Under the pieces are notes generated by a model, which had not been told where the DNA came from, searched no databases, and saw only the letters and a program-made list of their open reading frames with translations. This document shows positions 47,520 to 60,521 of a stretch of DNA of 64,000 nucleotides, one piece after another; positions within the stretch are counted from its first letter, which is position 1; every line of letters starts with the position of its first letter. This DNA is from Piper betle (Eukaryota; Streptophyta; Magnoliopsida; Piperales; Piperaceae): the NCBI GenBank assembly GCA_033002965.1, contig JAURVB010000685.1, positions 101,112 to 165,111 on the forward strand, written 5' to 3'. The position numbers and the translations under genes were made by a program.

Positions 47520-50137
47520 ACCATGACATTAGTAAAAATAATGAATTCAAATTCTTACCAAGAGTTAAGGGCATCTATGCCTTCCCCAGAAAAATTCAAT
47601 GAATCAAAAACTGCCAAGGTATCGTCGATTGAGTCTCCATTACTAAAAATAACTGAAGCTGATTCATCAGTCAGATTTTGTGGTCTGTGTAAACTTAGCA
47701 GCATAGAGAAGCCACTTTCATTATGTATTTTTAAAATGGGAGAAACAACCATTGATAGTCCATCCTAGGATAAAAAAAAAATTTAAAAACTAGATTAACT
47801 AACAGCATCTCAATCGATTTTCAAATAAAGAAGAAATCAATAGAAACACCAGTTTTTCTCTGAAATGTCAACCACTATTAAAGGGCCTGGACATGCACTA
47901 GAATCTGCTGGAGCATTCACCACAAGAGAAGTAACATACCGCCAAAGCCCAACAATAATCAAAATGGATGCATTCCCATCCATTACACAAGAACTTGCTC
48001 CACAAACCTAAGGAAAATGAAATATTGCAACACAAGAAGGGGAGGGGAGGGAAAGGAAAATCAAATAATAAGGATGCAAAAAAAATGTTTGTGTAGGTAC
48101 CACATGAAAATTTAGAGAAATATTTAACAATCAAAGTGGAATAATAAATTAATAAAGAAGAACCAGAAAAAGAGAATGACGATCAAAATATAGGAAAGAG
48201 CAAAATGGAAGATGGCAAGGATGGAATAGGCCAAGAGACTCAGGGAAAGAGACAGAAAGAAGAAGGCTACTTAAATAATAGATGGCATTGTCCCACTAAC
48301 ATAAAATGCTAAGAATGAGGAATAATTAAGTCAACATATAGGACAGGCAAATTCCTTTGGCGGTCAACTAAAAGGCAAAATACTAACGTAATGCCAATAT
48401 TCGAAAATGCAGTAGCCATACTTTAACAGCAACCAACATTACAAATATACAAGGGCTATAGTTATGAGGCCACAAATGCATCAAAAAATGCTTAACTAAA
48501 ATAAAACAAATCTACAAAACATTCATCAATGAAGCAGTTGATGTCTGATGTTTTTGCAAAATAGGAAATTGAATACCGGAGTTAGCTGGAGTATGCCAAT
48601 GCTCCAAGGTACAGAAACTGGTCAATAATTTTCCAGACCACCTTGTGACAATACTAAAAGGCATGGGAAAATTTAAACTTAACAAAAACCTTTTAATGAT
48701 GTTATCTGAGTTCTAAACGCAAGTAAATGAGACTCTAGAATTGAAAAATGAATGGGAGACGTTACAAAATCTCCTTTTGCTGAAAGCTGCACTGTCAATG
48801 AGATCCTTTGTTCCCGAGGATGGTCAGATGGCGTAGAATACCTACAAAGGAGAATATCAAAAGTCAACCATTAGGCATTAGCTAAGTTTAACACCAAAGA
48901 GACCATCTAGGGATTGCCCATGTGGGAAACCTGGTTTTAAAGAAGATGCTTATATAACTTATGAGAGCAAGTGTATTAACCTTAAGGGAAACTGAACCGC
49001 ATGTTCGAACGGTTAAGAATAAATATTGAAGAATGCTTTCACCTAAAACTTTTAGGTGAAGTAGTAATTCAATATGGCATATCAGAGCCAAAGACCAGAG
49101 TTTGAATCCCAGTGGAAGCAATGAAATGCCTAGGGAAGTGTTTTCCCACCATTTGTCCACGTGCAAAGAAAAAAATACTTGCACATGCAGGGAATGTTAA
49201 GATTAAATATTAAAAAAATGTCCTTAGGTGAAGTGATAATTCAATCAGATCGAACAAAAGGGTTGCCACATAGAAGGTCCTGCAATAGTCAACTTATCAC
49301 AGAAAATTTCTTGAAATGATAAGAAGCGAAATTGGTAGAAAATGAGAAACCCCATGATTCATGAGGGAGAGAAACATCCAATTATTAAAAAAATTCGCAA
49401 GGATTATAGGTTGAAAACTTGTCCACCAAAGCTTCTTTTTCACATTAATCAAAAAACTCTTGTATAATACTCCAAAGACACTATTTGCAGGCTAATAAAA
49501 GTCCTAATTTAAAATAACAAAAGTCACAAGAAAAAAATCTCTAAAATATAGAAGTTCCATAGAACTTCCCATAAATCATCAAAATATCTAATATATTATA
49601 TGATGCAAAGCATCTTAGTCCTTTCCAGAGTTTTTATTTGTTATGAGGCTTAGATTAAAGATTCAAGTTTAATTAGGAATTTCTTTTACTTTTGTAATTA
49701 AATTCAGAGTAAATTTAGAACTTGTTTACTATAGGCCATTTTGGGGATTATCTATAAATATTGGGTATCTATTACATTACATTAGGTTTTTACAATAAAT
49801 TAAAGAGTTTTAGTTCTATTTTTGCTATATGCCATTATTTATTTCATTTTCCACATTTATTTCTCCTAGTTAACTTTGTTTTCCCATGTGAATTGCATCA
49901 TTAAAGCATTGTCAAATAACCAAATATAACTCCAATTTGTCCGACACCATCCACCTACCACACGCAAAAAGGAAAAAGCTGGACAAGGAAACAACAAATT
50001 AAAGTACAAAACAACCAAATGAACGGAGCACAATACCTTAAGAAAACAGTTCCAGAATGCTTCCCAACCAGCAAAACGTCCTTGCTATTGTTAAAATGGC
50101 AAATAAGGCTAAGCGTGTCTGATTTTTTACCTAACAC
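47520..50137 (-). pseudogene. VPS13: VPS13-like: central exons
   Basis: Blocks: 50125-50040 (L-S-L-I-C-H-F-N-N-S-K-D-V, G-T-V-F-L-R); 48843-48692 (R-I-S-L-T-V-Q-L-S-A-K-G-D-F-V-T-S-P-I, F-R-T-Q-I-T-S-L-K); 47768-47560 (V-S-P-I-L-K-I-H-N-E-S-G-F, N-G-D-S-I-D-D-T-L-A-V-F-D-S-L-N-F-S-G, clean GT donor); and probably 47530-47460 (F-L-S-L-G-A-C-M-S-S-P-E-L). These exons are themselves open and well conserved, showing that decay is patchy. Confidence 0.82.
48960..49260. repeat. SINE-like or retroelement-leader repeat with hairpin
   Basis: A perfect-looking hairpin TTCACCTAAAA / TTTTAGGTGAA (about 49038-49060) is followed by a GGCATATCAGAGCC motif (49075-49090) and a B-box-like GAGTTTGAATCCC (about 49098-49110). 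Part of the unit (AGGTGAAGTGATAATTCAAT) is repeated at 49225-49245. The order resembles a tRNA-related dispersed repeat common in plant introns. No full tRNA fold is possible. Confidence 0.45.
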
Positions 50138-50313
50138 AAAAGTAAAAGATACATAAACTAAAGATTGTCACACATATGCAAAATTAAGAAAGAGAAAACA
50201 TGAATACACATCCCTAGTCATATTATGTGCATTGCCACACCATTTCCCTCTCCTTCTAAAGCTTAATCAACAAGAAAAAATGTAGAAAGGAAATGCAACA
50301 CATCATCAAAGAC

Positions 50314-50742
50314 ATTCCGTTTGGTTGGCAAGAAAATATTGTAAATGACATGAAAATTTTGAAATAATCAACCTTACCACAAGTAGTTCTATTTAATATA
50401 TTTTTTATAAAAAGTAAGATTAAATTAATTATTTTGTATACAAATTAAGTATGATTACCTTATATGGCCCACCCGTGCATAAAATAATCATGATTACCTT
50501 ACATGGCCTACCCATGTACTCTCCAATGACCAAAAACATATTTCCCCATTTTTCTAATCTTTTTGCTCATTGGAGAGCATATGGTGGGCCACACAAGGTA
50601 ATTATAATTAATTTGGATATAAAACACATTGTAAAAGTATTAATTTTTTCTAAAATATATAGTATATATAATAATTTTAGTAAGTTGACCATTTAAAATT
50701 TTAATGTAATTTACATTTCTTTCATGCTAACTAAACAGAGCC
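50314..50742. mobile_element. MITE-like inverted-repeat element in VPS13 intron
   Basis: The two halves are largely reverse complements: the left outer CCGTTTGGTTGGCA...GAAAATTTTGAAATAATCAAC pairs with the right outer end read backwards, CTGTTTAGTTAGCA...AAAATTTTAAATGGTCAAC. The inner arms pair through GATTACCTTAxxTGGCC and TCTCCAATGA. About 430 bp with no coding capacity. The CTGTTTGGTT-type end is common in Tourist-like MITEs, but a TTA duplication is not clear, so the superfamily is open. Confidence 0.7.
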
Positions 50743-51189
50743 TTATGAACTCTAAAACGAGAAGTAATTTAACTTAGCAGCAATTTGCAAAAATCATTGG
50801 TTGTTTAACTGCAAATGGCCCAGCATGATTCAGTTCCTCCCAGTAAGAACAAAACTATGTCCAGTGACAATTCATTAACATAAATATCTGCCTGAAATTA
50901 CCACATGTAAGTGATATTTAACTTGTGATAAATAAGAATTCAAGCTATAAACTAAACTTTAAATACTTTGCAAACCTTATCAACTCCTATATACATATGA
51001 CTGGAAGCTTCTTGAAGACCAATGACTGTCTAAAAACTTGTAGTAGTAAAAGATGCATATGTTGAAAGGCAACAAACTTTCCCTCCTAATAAGTTAAACA
51101 AAGCAAAAAAAATCATTGTAGTTTAAAAGGGGAGAGTGAAGGCATATTTGTTAAAGAAATAATAAATAAAACATAATTAATTCAAACTT

Positions 51190-51815
51190 ACCAAGTAGTT
51201 TTTCACCCATCAAAGTAGTTAATAGCTGCTGACAATTTGCTTACAAATCTCATTTTGGAAGACACCAACTGCATAATTAAATGAGAATTATTAATGCAGA
51301 ACTTCACAAAGGAAGCATTTCATTCGCACCAATAAATTCATGAAATAGTGTTAATGAAATGTCATGTACAGAAACCACTATCTTTGGTGTTCTTCCAACG
51401 TACCCATCAGCACCTTCATTTCTTGTACTAGCAATCAAAGCTTCCCTCTGAATTTTCTTGAGTTGAAGTAAACTTATCAAATATTTTAACCTTAAATGGG
51501 CTACCAGCTCCTTGACAAATGTCAGAAGTCCATCAATAAATGTAACAAAACAGCTACCCCTTTCGTTCAGAAGTGAAACCATTGTTCCAGAGGAATCCAT
51601 GTTCAAGTCTTCATCACAGCCATGAATATCATTGCCCATCTTGTAGGGATTGATACTCCAAAACCATTCTCATCAGTACTAGAGACATTAACAAATGGTG
51701 AACCACAACCAAAGCTCAAGCACAATGGTTCCCCTTTACCATTCTTTACAGATAGTGACATCAAAGAAAACAGTAAACATCTTGATCCCCACCTCCCTTG
51801 GTTATGATACCTTAT
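51190..51815 (-). pseudogene. VPS13: VPS13-like: exons around 51 kb
   Basis: The block from 51815 reads R-Y-H-N-Q-G-R-W-G-S, F-S-L-M-S-L-S-V-K-N-G-K-G-E-P-L, and F-V-N-V-S-S-T-D-E. The frame changes near 51640 and then runs on through C-F-V-T-F-I-D-G-L-L-T-F-V-K-E, then R-T-P-K-I-V-V-S-V-H-D-I-S-L-T-L-F-H-E. A second block (51275-51195) reads Q-L-V-S-S-K-M-R-F-V-S-K-L-S-A-A-I-N-Y-F-D-G, then TGA (51205-51203), then K-T-T-W before a GTAAGT donor. Confidence 0.82.
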
Positions 51816-52639
51816 CTAAAGAAGGTCAAATACAAATATTAGCTATGCACAAATTACAACAAATAAATTAAGGCACTTTCTCTGCATGCACTCATAGATA
51901 CCCTTGAAATGAAAAATTATTTGTTAGCAGGTAGCAATATAAGGAACCGTTTGAAACATTCACCCAAATTTTGTAGTATGACAGTTTTACATGGACCTTT
52001 TTTTATAAGGTTCAATTTCATTTAAAACTCCCCAAAGGAAAAACCAGTGCAAAGATAATGATGGGAAAACAAGAGTAGAGTAGGTAGGCATTTCATCCAA
52101 ATCCGAAAGAGAAAAGCAATAGTCAATGATTTTCAGCTCGTAATTAAGAATTTCCTTTATGTGGACTTGAATCCATAGAAAAAACACATGAAGTAGTAGC
52201 ATGCAGAAAGACCAATAGTGGTGCACAATAAAGATTCATATTCAATGGCCAAAGGACGAGCAGTTCTATCTACAAATGGCTAATAACAATTGTCTAATTT
52301 TTATAATATTGACTCTTTAAGATTGAATGGCAATTTTGTTCACAAGGTGACACGAAGAGTGAGACATAATAATGATTGTAATAATTCATTACTGGGGACA
52401 TAAGGGAGTTTTCCTTAAAATAAGTTTTTATCTTAATTTCTGCACTCTATTTTGATCGAAATAACAAAGACAATGAGCAGAAGTGCTTATGCTTAGTGCA
52501 TAGATTTGCCTTTTCATCAATGTAATAGAGGTTTTATGAGACCCTCTCTTCTCTTGAATTATCTGTCATTTTTCTATAATTATGTTCCCAAAGAGCCATC
52601 ACACAAGTATAAAGCTAAATATTGGTAAGCCCCAAATCA

Positions 52640-53060
52640 GAAGATTGTTGAGACGAACAATATCTTTTCCTAGTTATACTAGAGTAAAAGTTCCCTACGA
52701 TAATCTCTTAGTTATTTATATTTTAATTTCTGTTCATGTTTATTAATTAGGACTATTTTTTGTCTATTTAGGAATTAATTATGTTATGGACGTCATTTTT
52801 AAGGGTATATTAGTCACTACTAACTTGTTTAATTAGGGTTAAGTCATATATAACAAATCGTCATGTATATTTTTTTCTAGAATTATGGATGAATGAATAA
52901 AGTTTAGTTCTACCCTACATTGCCTCTTCCCTCTCCCCTTTTTATCTTCTCTACTTCTACTTCTTTTGTTCGCAACTTTTGCTTGTTCAAGTTAAAGTTT
53001 AGAGGACTAATTGGGTTCGTTGTTGAATCCTTTAGTTCAGTTATTGGATTCAATTCACAG
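52640..53060. other. AT-rich insertion-like segment in intron
   Basis: A block starting TGTTGAGACGAACAATATC with LTR-like leader phrases (TAATTAGGGTTAAGTCATAT near 52835) looks like an old copia-type LTR, but no ends or target duplication could be fixed. Confidence 0.3.
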
Positions 53061-54079
53061 GAATCCATCAACTATTAAACCTTGGTAGCGCTTCAGAATG
53101 CTTAGCACATTCACATATCCTCCCAAATTTTGGTAAGGTTTAGAATGGCACTAATCTTTCTGGTTCTCACATGCATCATACCACCAATAGCAGGATTTCA
53201 ATAATTTAATGCAAACTTCACCTAACAGCTCCAACAGATCAGAAGAATAAAAGAGAAAGAGCTTGGAAGGTAAAGGCAAGAAGATTAAATTTGCTAAGAA
53301 ATCAGTACTGTCCCCAGCTCGTAGAACTATTAGCTGAGATAGCCTTATCCTTTCATGCAACCCCATGGACACCCCGTAGAAGATTGTGAAGCACAAAAAT
53401 CAACTCCATGTCTCCAACATCGCCAAACAAATAGGAGGCATGCTTAGGAATAGAAACTATGGAAAATCTATCACAGTTACTTCCTAGCTTATAAGCATCA
53501 AGATTTACACATAGTTCAGGCTCAGATCAACAGCACTACCAGCTCATCAATCTCTGGTATCCTTCTTCTTAAAGTACAAGCAATCTTCAGGCATCATGTA
53601 TCATAAACAAGGACATGTTGCAGCCAGTTGTTCACTACAGTCTCAGTTACTGTCTTACTGACGACAAGGATGGTAAAAAAGATGAGAAAGAGCACATCGG
53701 CATTAAGTGACACTCATGTGTTAACAAGAGACTATATCTCCCATGATACCATGGGAACCAATGGCTAGGTAAACCAGCGTGAAAAGCATTTCTCATAAGT
53801 CTAGTTGGTGACCCACCAATGAGTGCCATCCAACAACTTCCCATCAACACATATGCCCAAAGATTTCAGGCTTTTCAAGTCAATATCCAACATTATTTAA
53901 GTTTAGTTTATGGTTTTTGAGGTGTTCTCTTCTCAGTTAACTTTTGCTATACATGCAGAGCACGATCAATTCTGAGCTTCCACAAGTTCACCACAAGAAA
54001 TAAATGCAACAAATACACATTGGTGCTTCATAAACTATGATATAATGAATACATCAAATGTAAAATGCAAAGAGAACAG

Positions 54080-56560
54080 TACCTTGAAAAGAGCATTTTC
54101 ACCAACAACAGAATAATGACTTGTCCCAACTAAACTATACTGACTGTCCACAGCTTCAACTGCAAGGTACAAGTGTTGTTGAAGATCTTTGATTGCAATT
54201 ACTGCTCCTGGAAAGAACATATTTGTTCAATGCTTCAACTTTTACCAAAACAAATGTAACACCAAAAAAAAACCTATACTTTTAAGCAGATGAAAATTTG
54301 CGTTGATTATCTCTAAATCAGCACTTTTTGAGCACTATTTTCTTGTTAATACTTTCTACTTCTAAGCTTGGTTAAATGAATTGCATATATCACTCTTCCA
54401 AAGGAATATGTACCATCAGGAACTAGCATCTCAAATTCATGATTCTGCACCATATTCACTAAACCATGCTTCTGTCCAGCTCTCAAAATCAGCATCCTTC
54501 TCTTGAACAAGAGTTGGGAGAGATTCGGTAAGAATTAACAGCATCTACATCAATAAAATAAATGTATCACTTGGCCACGATTGGGATTGTAATAGAGCAC
54601 ATTGACACAGTATAAACATGGTTTTGTTAGAGAGTAGTAATAGAACAAAGTAACCACTAGTAAAGGAAATCATATTGGCACTGTTCTCGGTACTTCACTA
54701 AGAAAGCACATACACCCAAATTAAGAAAATTCAATTTATACCTTCCATCTGCTGGACTTTTTACATTAATAAAAAATTTCAGTTTAATTTAATCAAACGA
54801 GAGTTCACAGTTATTCACTCATATTCATGGTTAGCTCAGCTGCTAGTGTCCTTAATGCGAAACAGAAAACATCGAAAAGAACCTCATTCAAAAAATTAAA
54901 AACACTAGCGCTATTTTGCAATGCTCACCTGTATGTCAGCTAGAGTTATTTTCAAATGCAAACCGGGTATAGAGCCATTACCAACCCAGAGGATCTTCAT
55001 GTCCACCAGGCCCTCTGTGGATTGTTCGATAGTCTTCTCCACATTAACAGAACTATCCCATCTTTCAAGATCTGATTCTTGAAATTCAAACTTCTTGATC
55101 TCATAGGATTTTTAGAAGATGAAGAACCTTCTATGGGGACCTAAGAGTCAGTAGTTTTATTTACTTTACAGGAGAAGTACTGCAAAGAAGAACTTCCCTT
55201 CGACTGTTCCAAAGTGATAGGTCGTAGATGTTGAGAGAAGATCATCAAATGAGAATATTAAAACAATATTTTTGTTGTTATATCCTCCCGATTAATGGTT
55301 AATAGGAAACCAAGTTCTGACATTAGTTCCCAAACACCACCTATTGCAAATCAGACAAAGTAAAATCAAGAAAGTTAACAAAGAAGGAAACAAATGTTCA
55401 ATATATTAACAATATCAATGATACCCAAAGACAACATAACAGACCTGTCCGCAATGGCAAATACAACTCCAAAATCTTATTGGTGAAATTTTATGCTCTG
55501 TACCAAAATCCATGTGGTCTGAGAATACACACTGTTTGACAGAGTAGATTGAGGTGTCTCATAGTGCATCTTCTCTGAAAGGTATTGAAATAGGCAAGCA
55601 ACACACAGAAAATAAGTATTACGATAGCGAGTAAGCATGGCCAGTACCTCCGCTTCCAACACAAGTAAACCACCCTAAGAGAATCATAAATGAACAAGTA
55701 GTGTAAAATTGCTTTTAAAATATGAATAAAACTCATGTTATTTATGAAAGGATCATTGAAATAATTATCTTACCTATGTTTCACAAGAGATTGCTTGCGA
55801 CTCTTCACCCACTAAGGTCAATAAAGCTGTAACATTCTGGGTTCAAGTGCTTCTCTTAACACTTTCTTTATAGAGCAATCCGACATAAAAAGCACTACGA
55901 GATGAGACCTCATTACAATCATAGGACCCAAAGCGCCTTCGAGATTATCAGAACCAACACTAGCCAGATTTTGCTTCTGAACAGAACTGTCAGATTTGAT
56001 TTCCGTCTGCCATGAGAAATGAAAGTCAAAATGCCCCCATATGAAGCGCAAATGTTGAAGGTAAAATCAGAAACAGAAAATTCTTATAAACAACATACAG
56101 GATAAAGAAATAACTTCTCAAAATCAGATTCGTGAATACATCTCATAGTCACATCAGAAAGACTGAAGATAGAAGAATCAAGTCCATGACATTTGGTTTC
56201 CACATGAATGATTCCTTCTTCATGGATAGTCTGAAAACTAATCTGATGCAAAGAAATTCGTACACCATAGTTAACCAAATTAAGCATGGAGGGCAATCTT
56301 TCGTCAATATAATCTTTTTCCTAGAATAATGTATTTGTAGAATGACTCCCACTTAAATGGGCCTTCCTATGCTTATCAAACAAGATGGTCACTGACTTCA
56401 CTTCCAGAGAAGCACTGATTGCAAACCATCCCATTGCAATGAACCCTTGTATCATCCCATTGCTTGCAAAGACTGGACAACCTGCAGTGAGACTATGACC
56501 ATGCTTCGAAGGAAATGGTGATATTAAAGAGAGTAGACAACTGAACATCTGAAAGTAAAC
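54080..56560 (-). pseudogene. VPS13: VPS13-like: exons from 56.6 to 54.1 kb
   Basis: Blocks: 56560-56105, one frame with TAG at 56323-56321 (F-Q-M-F-S-C-L-L-S, S-A-S-L-E-V-K-S-V-T-I-L-F, then Y-G-V-R-I-S-L-H-Q-I-S-F); 55950-55845 (S-D-C-S-I-K-K-V-L); 55680-55580 (G-G-L-L-V-L-E-A-E-V-L-A-M-L); 55090-54935 (I-L-W-V-G-N-G-S-I-P-G-L-H-L-K-I-T-L-A-D-I-Q); 54545-54415 (S-L-P-T-L-V-Q-E-K-D); and 54212-54080 (G-A-V-I-A-I-K-D-L-Q-Q-H-L-Y, S-Q-Y-S-L-V-G-T-S-H-Y-S-V-V-G-E-N-A-L-F-K-V). All match, in order, the central part of the plant VPS13-like protein. Confidence 0.82.
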
Positions 56561-57393
56561 AGAAAAAACATGTTCTGAAAAAGGCAAAAGCAGCCAAACT
56601 ACAGTTCATCAACAAAAGGGAGACACAAAGATTGTTATGCTCAAGTCCACATAAAGAAGACCAGTGAGATTCAACCAACATGCGTTAGATCATGTCGTCC
56701 TTGAAAGCAGTAGTTGCCACAAAAACATTCATCAATTTTTTTCATGATACCATTTGCAAGAAAATAGAATGGCCAAAGAAGGCATTAATATATTTACACG
56801 GAATAATTGTAACAACAAACTAATTATCTGTTGATTGTAGACGACCATTATAGAGTGTAGGACGAAATAAAACACACCTGAAAAAGTACATCCAATTCAT
56901 TCATTAATAATAATAAGGTTACTCCTCACATCCACCATTCAAGGTCATTGCCGATGAAGATATAGACTGAAATGAATAAAAAAACATCATACACAGCATA
57001 AAAGGCAGAACAAAACATTAGTTATATATACATTGGGAGTATGAAATACATCTAGATTCCTACCATACCATTCAGAAAACCTACCTACGAGTAGAGAACT
57101 GGAATTTAAATGAGATAGGATACATCACTGGATATTCCTTTTCTGCTCTCAATCCTCCCAGAAAGCACTAGCTCCATCAAGACTCAAACAGGCATCAAGT
57201 TCAATTGAACATTTCAAGTAAAACTTCCAGAATGATGCTGCTCATTGATGTCAGTTAATTGCGTTTTTCCGAACTGAAGAAATCCAGTGTCAAAATAGAT
57301 GGTTAATTAATGTCTTCAGGTCACTATCTAATGAGTTGAGCCTGCTAACCCAATTGGTGTTTCCAAGTAAGTCTTCCTGGCCAGATTAGCACG

Positions 57394-58973
57394 TACCTAC
57401 TTTCTCTATTTTGCTACCTGACAAGCTATGAGCAATCAGTATCTGATCAGACAGCTGATTTAAAAACACTAATAACAAATGATCCACTGTTATATTCAAC
57501 TTCCCAATGGTCAAATTGATATTTGACATTCCATGATTAGGCCGTTGACAGCATGGATCCACAAGAAGCTTCTGCACCTCGAATAGAAAAAAAAGAATCT
57601 CTAAAAGCTGCATCTCATTTTTGGCAAATCCCATACTACATTTTTTCCAATCCAGCCACATACTTCTAATATGGTTTTCTAGAATAATATGATGAAGTCT
57701 ACCTGCATAGTCTGCTGGATTTAGTGGCTTTTTTGGCGGGGAGAAGTGTGGAGCAGGTTCCACCCACAGAAACCTCTTATCACCATCTGCTACAGATGCA
57801 CCCCTTCCAAGTTTCGGAATTTTCATCCAGAAACGGGGATTTTGATGAGGTTGACAAGCTAGCACCAGCATTCCCACAAGCAATTAAAAAAGACTTGAAA
57901 CTGAAATCTTTCATGCAAGACAAACATAAACTCCAAATTACAAAACTATAAACACAGTAGTTCAGGAACTTATTTTCCATACTATCCTTAGTACTAGCAT
58001 CAATGGCTGCAGGAGTGACGTGAAACTTGATGCTTACTTCCTTAAAGTTTAAACTGAAGACTCTTTTAATTTGAGGACTGCTAGAAGCCACACTAAACAA
58101 ACATGACGACTTGATAATTGCAAAATTCCTATTCAAGATTCCCACACATACAGAATATAGAAAATACAAAAACCAAGGCACTGCATAACACACTATTCTC
58201 AATATGTATATCAGATACAGTAATAAGCCTCCCCACGATAGAAGCCCAGGACAATACTTGGACTGCAAACCATTATAATGAGATGAGTCACCTTCACTTG
58301 GGGGCCTGGGCAACAGACTCACTAGGTAATTGTTCCTCCAGTTCACAGGCTTTATCATACAGTTGCTTTACACAGCAACAATACTTCTTTTGAGAATTTA
58401 TCTTAGCCAGGTTTTTTTTTAATCTTCCATTCGAAAAGTATCCAAGAACACATAATAAGTCCTTATAAGCTTTCATATAGTGCATCCAAACTAATACTGC
58501 ATCAACCAATTTGTACAAGGAGAAAGCAGAGGTTACTCATTCTACTGATGGCTAGTTTCCATAACTCCTAACCATGTCTTGAGCCCTTAATTTCTTGAGA
58601 AAAACTATCTGGTAGACTCATTAAAAGATCCAAAATGTTGCCCATGGAAAGTGCGAGTTCAACATTTAAAATGTGTAGGTGAGCATCTACAAATTGAAAA
58701 TTCCACATCAGTGCAGATACCCAGAAATAGTTGGAAGATGCAAGCATTTTTGTCCTGTCAGCTTCCTTCAGTCCTATCTCAAAGCAACTACACTTCAGCT
58801 TAAAAGAACCTTCGGCGTGGTGCAATTACTGCACCAATTATGCCCACGAATAAATTTGAAGGTTTAACAGACAAATCACCCACAGTAACTTCTCTAACTT
58901 TGATAAAAAATGAGATCTCTCCGGCAGATGTTGGCAGTTGCATATTCACATATAAAATATTAAAAATTTGACC
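57394..58973 (-). pseudogene. VPS13: VPS13-like: large N-terminal exon, five lesions
   Basis: A single long exon, from the acceptor TAG at 58976-58974 to a GTACGT donor near 57394. Motifs in order: F-V-G-I-I-G-A-V-I-A-P; K-L-K-C-S-C-F-E-I-G-L-K-E-A-D; E-L-W-K-L-A-I-S-R; Y-K-L-V-D-A-V-L-V-W; L-L-C-V-L-G-Y-F-S-N-G-R-L-K-K; C-E-L-E-E-Q-L-P-S-E-S-V-A-Q-A; F-S-L-N-F-K-E-V-S-I-K-F; K-R-F-L-W-V-E-P-A-P; W-L-D-W-K-K-C; L-F-E-V-Q-K-L-L-V-D-P; L-T-I-G-K-L-N-I-T-V-D. Reading them in order requires frame changes near 58836, 58535, 58300 and 57795, and passes a TAG at 58568-58570. Every piece has its counterpart in the intact family, so this exon best documents the decay. Confidence 0.88.
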
Positions 58974-59129
58974 CTAGGTATCTTGTTCCAAATTATAATC
59001 CTTGGACAGCAGGAACCCAAATAATTGATAGTCCACAAGCATCAACAAGAAATTCAAGCCGAAGAATTGATAGTCCACAAGCATCAACAAAATAGCTTAT
59101 ACATAATTCACCCTGGACCAGACAGGTAA

Positions 59130-60310
59130 ATTTTAAACTTAAAGCCACTTAGTTTTCAGTATTACAATCTGTACAAAATGGCTGGTCTGGCCTAGCATGT
59201 AGACCCTAAGCATCTACAGTAACAGTTCCCCATCTCAACTTGGCTAAAATTGTACAAAATAAAAGAGCACTATTATTTCTGATAAACAGAAAACATTTGC
59301 AATGTAAATCATCCTAAACTCTGGTTTCATCATTTCCAGTTCTCCCCGGCAGGCAAAGTCAATTATAAATTGTACAAAATGAATGGTCAGGCCTGGCAAA
59401 TAGATTTTAAGCATCTCGGACAACATTTTTCACATCTAACCTGGGCAAAATTGAACAGCACTAGAATTTTTGATAAACAGCAAATCATTAGCAATGGAAA
59501 CTGCCCCAAAATCAATAATTTGTTCATCTATACACAAAACAGCATTCAAAACATGGTTTCATCACATCCAGTTCTCCCCCAACAACCAAAACCAAACCTA
59601 GAGTCACTCAGTTTTCAGCATTACAATTTGTACAAAATGGCTAACCAGGCCTATCACATAAACACTAAGCAACTAGGATAAATTTTTTCACATCACAACT
59701 TGGTTAAAATTGCACAAGTGATGCACAAACCACAAAGAGCACTATTATTTCTAATAACACAAAACCATTTGCAATGCACCTAAACTCAATATTATGTTCA
59801 TCCATACACAGAACAACGATTACAAGCAGGCTTCAGCACTTCCAGATCTCTCCACCAACCAAAATAGATTTAGACGGCATTACAATCTGTACAAAATGGT
59901 GGCAGCCCCCACTCACAAAACCTACGCATCTAGAATAACATTTTTCGCATCTGAATTTGACAAAAACTCTACCAGCTACAAAGAGCACTAGCATATCGAA
60001 TAAACAGCAAATCATTTGCAGTACAACTCCTTCCATACTCGATTATTTGTTCATCCATCCACAAAACAACATTCGAAATTGTAAAACCAAGACCAAACAT
60101 AGAGTCACTTAGTTTTCAGCAACAATCTGTACAAAATGGCTAACCAAGCTTAGGACATAGACACTAAGCATCTAAAATGTGTTAAATTGCAAAACAAGTG
60201 TTACTGAAAAATTACAAAATCATTTGCAATGCAAACCCTCCTAAACTCAATATCATGCTCATCCATACGCAAAACAACATTCGAAATTTAGTTTCATCAT
60301 TTCCAATTCT
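59130..60310. repeat. Degenerate tandem repeat (about 200-260 bp unit) in first intron
   Basis: Five units are anchored by TGTACAAAATGG-like sequence at about 59170, 59371, 59629, 59889 and 60129. Each is followed by AAGCATCTA, CACATCTxAxCTTGG, AAATCATTTGCAATG and TTCATCCAxACACA in the same order. Units are diverged and differ in length. The array fills nearly all of the intron between exon 1 and the large exon. It has no coding role. Confidence 0.8.
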
Positions 60311-60521
60311 CTCCAACCAGCAAACCCGAACAAGCAGAAAATGAACACACGGGGATCAATCGAATCAAGAACGCGATTCCTTTCCCGAAAGTGAAAATCG
60401 GCATTCCTCCTCCACCCCCGCGGCACATCTCTGTAAAAAGAGCACACCGACAACAATCGTCAAACAAGGACATAATCAGCGTTCACAAACTTCCAAAGAG
60501 CTCAAAACCAGGCAGCCATAC

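Noticed and set aside
49075..49115. A tRNA gene
   Set aside because: B-box-like and primer-site-like motifs exist but no cloverleaf can be drawn.
53647..53850. VPS13 exon near 53.7 kb
   Set aside because: The open frame has no counterpart in the family; the matching exon was instead found at 51.8 kb.
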